From Actinomycetes bacterium (GTDB lineage Bacteria; Actinomycetota; Acidimicrobiia; Acidimicrobiales; RAAP-2), in contig JAJYZN010000162.1 in NCBI GenBank assembly GCA_021799915.1, forward strand, positions 1 through 6,256: DNA of 6,256 nucleotides, written 5' to 3'. Numbering within the stretch: the stretch's first letter is position 1; every line of letters starts with the position of its first letter. Position numbers and translations under genes: made by a program. Positions 1 through 4,961 of the stretch are shown here, piece after piece. The notes beneath the pieces were generated by a model. The model was given only the letters and a program-made list of their open reading frames with translations, was not told the origin of the DNA and made no database searches.

Positions 1-473
1 GAGGCCCCGGCCTCGCGACCGCAGTTGACGATTGCCTGGCTGTAGCGAAGGTGAGGGAGCTGGGAGTGCTCCTCCACTCGGTCTCGCAGGGCTGCCATCA
101 CGAGACTGGCCTGATCGTCGGAAAGCATGGACCAGGTCGCCTCGTGGTCTGGTGAGAGGATCAGCACTTCGTGGATCCCTCCGGCTGACGCCTGGGTGAA
201 CACCGGCCCCCGGTTGGTCACGACGAACGGCTCGTCTCCGGTGAACGCCGGGTAGAGGTTCGGCACGACCCGGACGAGCCAAGAGCCCGAAGGCCCGTAG
301 GTCTCGAGGGCGGGCGGGCTGGCCTCCTCGTTGCCTGGACAGAACGGGCAGGGACGGTCGCTGTGCTCCTCGACATCGCGGCAACGGGTGACGAAGGCGG
401 CGGGCCGGTCAGCTCGCACGGTGCTCACGACCACCCATCTCCCCGAGAGGGGGTCGAGCCGGAGCTGGTTCAA
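1..473 (-). CDS. galT: Galactose-1-phosphate uridylyltransferase, N-terminal part (cut by left window edge)
   Basis: This is the first 157 codons of a GalT (HIT superfamily), the cytosolic Leloir-pathway enzyme that exchanges UDP-glucose and galactose-1-phosphate for glucose-1-phosphate and UDP-galactose. Visible family marks are LDPLSGRWVVVS (about residues 6-17), the zinc-site CPFCPGNE (42-49, with C42 and C45), PNLYPAF (71-77), HEVLI (101-105) and NCGREAGA (150-157). That last motif normally leads into the catalytic His-Pro-His, which lies outside the window. The start is TTG at 473: an in-frame TAA lies only 13 bases upstream, and AAGAAGG sits at suitable spacing before the TTG. The ATG 20 bases upstream is in another frame and stops across this TTG. 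The gene is unrelated to sulfur metabolism and probably belongs to a leftward unit. Family assignment is firm; the TTG start is inferred. Confidence 0.93.
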   Translation of the reverse strand, partial: MNQLRLDPLSGRWVVVSTVRADRPAAFVTRCRDVEEHSDRPCPFCPGNEEASPPALETYGPSGSWLVRVVPNLYPAFTGDEPFVVTNRGPVFTQASAGGIHEVLILSPDHEATWSMLSDDQASLVMAALRDRVEEHSQLPHLRYSQAIVNCGREAGA

Positions 474-536
474 TTTTCGCCCTTCTTAGTCATGGCCTGC
501 TCATCTCGTGAAGGTCGCCCCCAGACGGTCCGGGAG

Positions 537-551
537 TGCACACGCTGTGCA
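537..551. promoter_or_regulatory. Perfect palindrome, candidate operator for galT
   Basis: The sequence reads TGCACA-CGC-TGTGCA: two exact 6-bp inverted half-sites around a 3-bp centre, about 65 bp upstream of the galT TTG on the minus strand. Size and position suit a dimeric repressor or activator site. No regulator gene is in the window, and I cannot name the family. Confidence 0.35.
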
Positions 552-604
552 AACTCTACGGTACCTCCCGAAAGGTCGGAGAACGTGACACCTATGCCGA
601 TCCC

Positions 605-637
605 GCGCCAGTTCGGCGCCAGTCTCGCGCCAATTCG
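605..637. repeat. Three GCGCCA elements with 11-bp period
   Basis: GCGCCA occurs at 605-610, 616-621 and 627-632, each followed by a related GTTCG, GTCTC or ATTCG. The 11-bp spacing puts the copies near the same face of the helix, as in multi-site protein binding, but three short GC-rich copies could arise by chance in this genome. Confidence 0.35.
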
Positions 638-648
638 TTGACGTCCTT

Positions 649-668
649 CCCAGGACGGAAGTCCTGGG
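649..668 (+). other. Perfect 8-bp hairpin with GGAA loop
   Basis: CCCAGGAC (649-656) and GTCCTGGG (661-668) are exact inverted repeats around GGAA, which fits the GNRA tetraloop pattern on the plus strand. CTTCC (646-650) could alternatively pair with GGAAG (657-661), so two exclusive folds exist. No U-tract follows, so it is not a standard intrinsic terminator. It could be an mRNA leader element, a protein-binding site, or chance. Confidence 0.45.
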
Positions 669-794
669 CTCGTGCTCGCCTGCCGGTCATGTCCGGGGCC
701 ACTTGGCCGTACCCCGCCATCGGGGGTGGCTCGGCCGGGCGGCAAATGTGCGGCGAACCGGCGGGGGCCGCGGGACGAGCGACAATGTCGGTCT

Positions 795-1370
795 GTGCAT
801 GCACGGCTGCTCGCCTCGGGGCACGCTCACCGACCTCCTACCGGGCCGGCGTTCGACGTAGTCCTGCTCCTTCACGTCACCGCGGTCGTCGTCGGGCTGG
901 GGGCCGTCGTGGTGAGCGGCGTCCAGGCGGGCCGGCTCTGGTCCTTTGGCCGCAGCTCGGCAGGGCGTGCCGCCCCGTTTCCCCAGTCACTCAGGGAGTA
1001 TTTCGCCCCGGGTGTCAACTGGGTCGCTCGCGTCCTGTACGCCGTCCCAGTCTTCGGGGTCGTGCTCCTCGCGCTCTCCTCTGGCCGTTTCGGGTTCGGT
1101 GATGCCTGGGTCCAAGCCGGTCTCGGACTGTGGGTGATCGCGACGCTTGTGGCCGAATGGCTCCACTGGCCGGCCGAGCGACGGATCCAGGCGTTGGTGG
1201 CGACCGGTGAGAGCGGGGACATCGGGGAGCACGGCGAGAGTGGCGACAGTGACGCGGGCGGCAAGCAGCGAGCTGAGCTCCTGCGGACCTGTCGCTCGGT
1301 CTGCGTCACCGCCACCCTGCTGGTCGGGGTGCTGCTCGCTGCGATCGTGCTGATGGTCGCCCGGCCATGA
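795..1370 (+). CDS. Small four-helix integral membrane protein, DUF2269-like
   Basis: The predicted product has 191 residues and four hydrophobic segments, roughly at 20-42, 76-96, 104-124 and 168-188. The core YFAPGVNWVARVLYAVPVFG (69-88) and the later WPAERRIQAL (125-134) resemble DUF2269-type membrane proteins of unknown function; this is recognition by pattern, not by search. Between helices 3 and 4 lies a hydrophilic acidic loop with a repeated GESGD (138-142 and 147-151). The frame is open back to a GTG at 672, but the added 41 residues are Arg/Cys/Pro-rich and not membrane-like. GTG 795 puts the first helix close to the N-terminus, as usual for such proteins. No clear Shine-Dalgarno precedes 795, so the start is uncertain. 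The gene converges on the siroheme gene and shows no functional tie to it. Confidence 0.7.
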   Translation: MHARLLASGHAHRPPTGPAFDVVLLLHVTAVVVGLGAVVVSGVQAGRLWSFGRSSAGRAAPFPQSLREYFAPGVNWVARVLYAVPVFGVVLLALSSGRFGFGDAWVQAGLGLWVIATLVAEWLHWPAERRIQALVATGESGDIGEHGESGDSDAGGKQRAELLRTCRSVCVTATLLVGVLLAAIVLMVARP

Positions 1371-1434
1371 ACGGGTCGTCTGTCCAGGTTCGCCTGCCGG
1401 CGTGACGCGCCGAAGCCCGCGCAGCGCGCCGCAC

Positions 1435-1468
1435 GCCGCGCGCCGAGCGCCGTGGCGTGTGGCGCGGC
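1435..1468. terminator. Possible convergent-gene hairpin (weak)
   Basis: GCCGCGC (1435-1441) and GCGCGGC (1462-1468) form a 7-bp inverted repeat with a 20-base loop between the stop of the rightward membrane gene (1370) and the stop of the leftward siroheme gene (1485). The position suits a shared transcription end, but there is no U-tract in either direction and the surrounding DNA is so GC-rich that such arms are easily found. The rest of 1371-1484 holds no gene. Confidence 0.2.
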
Positions 1469-1503
1469 AATCAGCAATCAGCGATCAGCGATCGGCGATC
1501 GGC
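1469..1503. repeat. Heptanucleotide tandem repeat, five copies
   Basis: Five head-to-tail 7-bp units are present: AATCAGC, AATCAGC, GATCAGC, GATCGGC, GATCGGC. They change stepwise from left to right. The array covers the last codons and the TGA (1485-1487) of the leftward precorrin-2 dehydrogenase gene and continues past it. Because 7 is not a multiple of 3, gain or loss of a unit to the right of the stop would change the reading frame at the protein's C-terminus. Confidence 0.8.
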
Positions 1504-2216
1504 GCTCCGTGCCCCGCGCCGCGTACGGAACGCAGCGCCTGGTCGACAGCCTGCCGGGCGCCCTCGAGATCCCCGGAGCCCACCTGGTCGAGCAGCCCGG
1601 CGTCGAGCAGCGCCGACCAGCGCACGTCACCCGTGGAACGCCCTGCGGACCGGAGGCGCGTTCGGGCGTCGCCGAAAAGCTGGGCCAGTCGTCCGGCTCC
1701 AGGGACGAGCTCGTCGGCGATCTTCCGTCGGAGCCAGGAGGCCAGGGCCGGGCTGAGCCCCGACGTCGACACCGCCACGGTCACCGGACCGTCACGGTGG
1801 ACGGACGGGAGGTAGAAGCTGCAGTGGTCGGGGTCGTCCGCGCTGTTCACCCACACACCGGCCCGATCAGCGTCGACGGCGACGGCCCGGTCCACCGAGG
1901 GTGTCCCAGTGGCGGTGATGACCAGCCGGTAGTTGCCGGCGTCACCCGGTGCGTACCCACGGCGCACGATGGTCACGTCCCCCGCCTGCCCGCTCCCGAA
2001 CCAGCCAGCAGCTGCGCCCGCCTGCCCGCTGGGGGCTCGGTCATCAGCCGCGGTCAGCCGGTTCGACAAGCGCTCCATATCCGCGCCGAGCTCGGGGGCG
2101 ATCACGGTCACCGATGCGCCGCATCTGGCGAGCCCTGTGACCTTGCGGGCTGCGACGCTCCCGCCCCCCACGACCAGGCAGCGCCGTCCGGCGAGGCGGA
2201 GCACGACCGGGTACAT
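1485..2216 (-). CDS. Precorrin-2 dehydrogenase / siroheme synthase N-terminal-type protein
   Basis: This 243-residue protein matches the CysG N-terminal / Met8 / SirC family, which oxidises precorrin-2 to sirohydrochlorin with NAD+; some members also insert iron to give siroheme. It shows a Rossmann nucleotide motif VVGGGSVAARKV (15-26), then VNSADDPDHCSFYLPS (123-138), where D127 aligns with the catalytic Asp of CysG/Met8, then VSTSGLSPALASWLRRKI (149-166). There is no uroporphyrinogen-III methyltransferase domain, so precorrin-2 must come from a gene elsewhere. Residues about 54-80 are a Gly/Ala-rich stretch longer than I expect for the family. It is the third gene of the leftward cysD-cysN unit, 58 bases after the cysN stop. 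ATG 2216 is chosen because no other in-frame start lies just upstream and the motifs begin immediately after it; no clear Shine-Dalgarno is visible. Siroheme serves the sulfite reductase of the opposite arm. The C-terminus ends inside a 7-bp repeat. Confidence 0.9.
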   Translation of the reverse strand: MYPVVLRLAGRRCLVVGGGSVAARKVTGLARCGASVTVIAPELGADMERLSNRLTAADDRAPSGQAGAAAGWFGSGQAGDVTIVRRGYAPGDAGNYRLVITATGTPSVDRAVAVDADRAGVWVNSADDPDHCSFYLPSVHRDGPVTVAVSTSGLSPALASWLRRKIADELVPGAGRLAQLFGDARTRLRSAGRSTGDVRWSALLDAGLLDQVGSGDLEGARQAVDQALRSVRGAGHGAPIADR

Positions 2217-2274
2217 CGGGTGAGGGGGAGACGACCCGAACCCGTTGCCTGTCTCGCGAAGACGCCGCTGCGGC

Positions 2275-3621
2275 TCAGGAGCGGCCGTGCTTTTCGCCAT
2301 CGACCAGCTCGGGCTCGCCGACCATGCCCGCAGCCACGGTCGCGTGGGTGGCTTCCTCCACCAGGACGAAGCTGCCGGTGATGCGGTCCTGATGGTAGAG
2401 ATCGACGGCAAGCGGAGTGGCGGTCTTGAGCCTCACGACGCCGATGTCGTTGTCGCGCAGCTCCTCAACCGGGTCGAGACGCAGTGCGTTCACGTCCAAA
2501 CGGGCACGAACATCCTCGACGATCACCGGGGTCACGCGAGTGGTGTGCTTGATCTGGAGACGCTCGCCGGCTCTGAGCTCCCTCTCGCCAAACCAGCACA
2601 CCGTGGCCTCGAGCTCATCCACCACTCGCGGGGGATCGTCGGCCGAGGAGATGAGGTCGCCGCGCGACACGTCGAGGTCGTCCGCGAGGTGTACGGAGAC
2701 CGACATTCCGACAGGTGCCTCAGGGAGCGGGCCGTCGTAGGTCTCGATCAGCGCCACGGTGGACTCCCGACCCTCCGGGAGGACGACAATTCGGTCTCCT
2801 CGGCGCAGCGTGCCGCCGTTCACCATCCCGGCGTAGCTGCGCCCCCCACCGGGCTGGCGCAGGACCCATTGGACCGGGAGCCTCGACGCAGCACCCCGAT
2901 GACGGCCGTGCACGGCAGCCCAGCGTCCGGCCGGTGCGGACTCGAGCGCACCCAGGACCGTGGGTCCTTGGTACCACGGCGCAGCATCTGACGGCTCGAC
3001 CACATAGTCCCCGAAGAGGGCCGACGTGGGGATGACCGTCGTGGAACTCACCCCGAGCCGCCGGGTGAGCGAGCTGATCTCGCTCGCCACTTTGCCGAAC
3101 GTCCCCTCGTCCCAGTCCACGAGGTCCATCTTGTTGGCGCAGACCACGAACTGGTCCACGCCCAGGAGGGCGGCGATACAGGCGTGGCGCCGGGTCTGCT
3201 CGCGCAGCCCGACGGTGGCGTCGACGACAAGGAGCGCCAAGTCCGCGGTCGATGCTCCGGTGGCCATGTTTCTCGTGTACTGCACGTGGCCGGGGCAGTC
3301 GGCGATGATGAACTTGCGCCGAGGAGTGGCCGCGTAGCGGTAGGCGACGTCGATGGTGATCCCCTGCTCGCGCTCGGCCCGGAGCCCGTCGGTCACGAAC
3401 GCGAGGTCGACGTCACCGACACCGCGACGCTCGGATGCAGCGGCCACCGCCTCGATCTGGTCCTCGAAGAGCTGGCGGGTATCGAAGAGCAGCCGTCCGA
3501 TGAGCGTCGACTTCCCGTCGTCGACCGACCCGACGGACGCGAACCTCAAGAGGTCCATCGGCGCGGCGGTGGCATGCTCGACCGCGCCGCACGGCGTCTG
3601 GGTCCGCTCCGGAGCGGGCAC
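2275..3621 (-). CDS. cysN: Sulfate adenylyltransferase subunit 1 (ATP sulfurylase GTPase subunit)
   Basis: CysN is the GTPase that drives the CysD-catalysed formation of adenosine 5'-phosphosulfate (APS) from ATP and sulfate in the cytosol. The 448-residue product shows the P-loop GSVDDGKS (31-38), the effector region EREQGITIDVAYRY (83-96), the G3 motif DCPGH (108-112, where many CysN have DTPGHEQ and this has DCPGHVQ), the G4 motif NKMD (163-166) and SALFGDYVV (200-208), followed by the usual EF-Tu-like beta-barrel domains (LPVQWVLR at 248-255 onward). The length is that of a stand-alone CysN; there is no fused APS-kinase (CysC) domain. The gene follows cysD with a 2-base gap, so the two are surely co-transcribed. 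GTG 3621 is used because GAAGGG lies 11 bases upstream inside the cysD end; ATG 3558 is an alternative that would shorten the protein by 21 residues but has no ribosome-binding site. Confidence 0.95.
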   Translation of the reverse strand: MPAPERTQTPCGAVEHATAAPMDLLRFASVGSVDDGKSTLIGRLLFDTRQLFEDQIEAVAAASERRGVGDVDLAFVTDGLRAEREQGITIDVAYRYAATPRRKFIIADCPGHVQYTRNMATGASTADLALLVVDATVGLREQTRRHACIAALLGVDQFVVCANKMDLVDWDEGTFGKVASEISSLTRRLGVSSTTVIPTSALFGDYVVEPSDAAPWYQGPTVLGALESAPAGRWAAVHGRHRGAASRLPVQWVLRQPGGGRSYAGMVNGGTLRRGDRIVVLPEGRESTVALIETYDGPLPEAPVGMSVSVHLADDLDVSRGDLISSADDPPRVVDELEATVCWFGERELRAGERLQIKHTTRVTPVIVEDVRARLDVNALRLDPVEELRDNDIGVVRLKTATPLAVDLYHQDRITGSFVLVEEATHATVAAGMVGEPELVDGEKHGRS

Positions 3622-3623
3622 CT

Positions 3624-4649
3624 TTAGAAGTACCCTTCGCGCTTGCGGTCTTCCATGGCCGTCTCCGAGAAGCGGTCGTCGGCCCGGGTGGCCCCCCTTT
3701 CGGAGATGCGCGATGCGGCGACCTCGGCGATGACCTGGGCGACCGTCGAGGCCTTTGACCTGACGGCTCCGGTGCAGGTCGCGTCACCGACGGTGCGGAA
3801 CCGGACCGTCTCCTCGGTGACCTCTTCGCCCTCGCCGGGCTGGACCCACTCGCTGACAGCCAACAGCATCCCATCGCGGGCAACGACCTCGCGCCGGTGG
3901 GAGAAGTAGATCGACGGCAGCTCGAGCTCCTCTCGGAGCACGTACTGCCAGATGTCCAGCTCGGTCCAGTCCGAGAGGGGAAACGCCCGCACCTGTTCGC
4001 CGGCCTGCACGCGCCCCTGGTAGAGCTGCCACAGCTCCGGGCGCTGGCGCTTGGGGTCCCACTGGCCGAAGGCATTGCGGAACGACAGGACGCGCTCTTT
4101 CGCACGGGCCTTGTCCTCGTCGCGCCGAGCGCCGCCGATGCAGGCGTCGAAAGAGTGCTCGGCGATGGCGTCCAGGAGCGTCGCCGTCTGGAGCCGGTTG
4201 CGGCTGGCACCTGGCCCCGGGTCGAGAACGCGTCCACGGTCGATCGAGTCCTGAACTTTCGCCAACAAGAGCCGCTCGCCCAGCTCGGCGATCCGACGAT
4301 CGCGGAACTCCAGCACCTCCGAGAAGTTGTGCCCGGTGTCGATATGCATCACCGGGAACGGAAAGCCGCCAGGGCGGAACGCCTTCGCCGCCAGATGGAG
4401 GAGCACCGCCGAGTCCTTTCCTCCGCTGAACAGCAGGACCGGACGCTCGGACTCCGCAGCCACTTCCCTCATCACGAAGACCGCGTGGGACTCGAGCAGG
4501 TCCAGGTGGTCCGCGGAACGGCAGGAGGATGTCGTCGCGCCAGATGATGTGGTCCGCGCTGTACCGGAGGCTTCCCCGCGGGCATTCGCGAGCTCGTCCC
4601 CCGGCGCTGCGGTGGCCATGCGATCATTGGTCTCAACGGCGTTCGTCAT
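3624..4649 (-). CDS. cysD: Sulfate adenylyltransferase subunit 2 (ATP sulfurylase catalytic subunit)
   Basis: CysD is the catalytic half of the CysDN ATP sulfurylase, an ATP pyrophosphatase-type enzyme that adenylates sulfate. The 341-residue product has the PP-loop SGGKDS (75-80), DTGHNFSEVLEFRD (104-117), GGARRDEDKARAKER (172-186), FPLSDWTELDIWQYV (223-237) and a typical C-terminal end DRKREGYF. The core starts near residue 47 (ADHLDLLESHAVFVMREVA), so about 45 Ser/Thr/Ala-rich residues precede the conserved domain; this is longer than usual. ATG 4649 is preferred: GGAG lies 5 bases upstream. GTG 4655 (with GGGAGGG upstream) and ATG 4619 are alternatives. It is the first gene of the leftward unit and faces cysH across a shared control region that holds an Rrf2-type operator about 65 bp upstream of this start. 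Confidence 0.95.
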   Translation of the reverse strand: MTNAVETNDRMATAAPGDELANARGEASGTARTTSSGATTSSCRSADHLDLLESHAVFVMREVAAESERPVLLFSGGKDSAVLLHLAAKAFRPGGFPFPVMHIDTGHNFSEVLEFRDRRIAELGERLLLAKVQDSIDRGRVLDPGPGASRNRLQTATLLDAIAEHSFDACIGGARRDEDKARAKERVLSFRNAFGQWDPKRQRPELWQLYQGRVQAGEQVRAFPLSDWTELDIWQYVLREELELPSIYFSHRREVVARDGMLLAVSEWVQPGEGEEVTEETVRFRTVGDATCTGAVRSKASTVAQVIAEVAASRISERGATRADDRFSETAMEDRKREGYF

Positions 4650-4713
4650 CTGCACTCCGTCCCTCCCTCGTCGCCGGGAGCCCCTGGCCCCGAGCGAGCT
4701 CGCCCGGTCCGGA

Positions 4714-4738
4714 AAACTTGACTATTTTGGTCATGTAT
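4714..4738. promoter_or_regulatory. Rrf2/IscR-type operator between the cysDN and cysH arms
   Basis: The 25 bases fit the E. coli IscR type-1 consensus as I remember it at 22 positions. The core is GACT-A-TTT-T-GGTC, with flanks AAACTT on the left and ATGTAT on the right. The inner part TGAC...GTCA (4719-4733) is a near-perfect inverted repeat. Rrf2 proteins with such sites include Fe-S sensors (IscR, RsrR) and the cysteine regulator CymR. The site overlaps the only promoter-like hexamers here (TTGACT at 4718-4723, TATACT at 4736-4741), so binding would be expected to affect both directions. No Rrf2 gene is in the window. The sequence match is directly seen; the regulator identity is inference. 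Confidence 0.6.
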
Positions 4739-4847
4739 ACTCTCGGTGGTTTCGGTGCCGCTGTCAAGCTGGCAGTGGGGACGGGACCGGCCAGCGAGGG
4801 CCGGAAGGCGGCGAGAGGATGGCTGCGCCCCGGCCGAGCGCAGGTCG

Positions 4848-4883
4848 GTGACTGCTCGAGCACCGAGCAGCGAGCAGCGTCAC
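4848..4883 (+). promoter_or_regulatory. Alternative stem-loops built on a 7-bp repeat in the cysH leader
   Basis: CTGCTCG (4852-4858) can pair exactly with CGAGCAG at 4864-4870 across a 5-base loop. Alternatively GTGAC-TGCTCG (4848-4858) can pair with CGAGCA (4871-4876) plus GTCAC (4879-4883), bulging two bases, for 11 pairs. The two folds exclude each other. The right arms come from a tandem 7-bp repeat (CGAGCAC, CGAGCAG, CGAGCAG; 4857-4877). This could be an attenuator-like switch for cysH-sir, or a by-product of the repeat. Confidence 0.35.
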
Positions 4884-4925
4884 AGCAATTGGCCGCCGGC
4901 AGCCGGCTCGAAAGCACCCGAGCCA

Positions 4926-4937
4926 GCCGATATCGGC
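4926..4937. promoter_or_regulatory. 12-bp perfect palindrome upstream of the cysH ribosome-binding site
   Basis: GCCGATATCGGC is its own reverse complement and ends 10 bases before the GGGAGG of cysH. It may be a small operator or a short RNA hairpin (GCCG/CGGC around ATAT) close enough to influence translation start. Nothing links it to a known regulator. Confidence 0.3.
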
Positions 4938-4947
4938 CCACGCAGAC

Positions 4948-4953
4948 GGGAGG
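4948..4953 (+). promoter_or_regulatory. Ribosome-binding site of cysH
   Basis: GGGAGG lies 8 bases before GTG 4962. This strong site decides the start against the much longer open frame back to 4746 and against ATG 5064, which has no comparable signal. Confidence 0.75.
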
Positions 4954-4961
4954 ACGAAGAC

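Larger units (their letters stand above)
474..794. other. Gene-free divergent region between galT and the membrane-protein gene
   Basis: No convincing gene is seen here. Open frames that cross it are Arg/Pro/Cys-rich and lack family motifs. It must hold the galT promoter, and probably the promoter for the rightward membrane gene, but I could not assign a clear -35/-10 pair. It contains a 15-bp palindrome (537-551), three GCGCCA elements 11 bp apart (605-632), a perfect 8-bp-stem hairpin (649-668) and a small CGACA-A-TGTCG palindrome at 780-790. GACAAT at 781-786 could be a weak -10 and would place transcription start close to GTG 795, implying a leaderless mRNA; this is a guess. Confidence 0.6.
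4650..4961. other. Divergent control region and cysH leader
   Basis: This 312-base stretch separates cysD from cysH and holds no gene I can support. The AT-rich patch at 4711-4741 stands out sharply from the surrounding GC-rich DNA and carries the Rrf2-type operator. From there to the cysH start, about 220 bases form a GC-rich leader with an exact CCGGCC/GGCCGG hairpin (4787-4804), a pair of alternative stems (4848-4883), a GCCGG/CCGGC hairpin (4895-4907) and a 12-bp palindrome (4926-4937). On the cysD side only about 65 bases separate the operator from the start codon. The frame of cysH stays open to 4746, but the added sequence is low-complexity and not CysH-like. Confidence 0.7.

Noticed and set aside
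672..794. N-terminal extension of the membrane protein from GTG 672
   Set aside because: The residues are Cys/Arg/Pro-rich without hydrophobic or signal character, and the segment contains short palindromes more typical of non-coding DNA. It is not fully excluded.
536..1102. 188-residue rightward open frame
   Set aside because: It is a frame shadow of the membrane gene, Arg/Pro/Gly-rich and without motifs.
2262..2274. GCCGC-T-GCGGC dyad just after the cysN stop as a terminator
   Set aside because: The loop is too small unless the stem shrinks to 4 bp, there is no U-tract, and the following siroheme gene is expected to be co-transcribed.
4718..4741. TTGACT and TATACT as a -35/-10 promoter pair for cysH
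   Set aside because: The spacer is only 12 bases, far from the 16-18 needed, so the two hexamers cannot form one sigma-70-type promoter. They are better explained as parts of the Rrf2-type site.
4819..4851. 10-codon upstream ORF (MAAPRPSAGR) as a cysteine-sensing leader peptide
   Set aside because: It contains no Cys codons, unlike the polycysteine leader ORFs known from mycobacterial sulfur operons, and nothing else supports its translation.
4746..4961. Longer cysH starting at 4746
   Set aside because: The extra 72 residues are low-complexity and not CysH-like, while GTG 4962 has a near-ideal GGGAGG.
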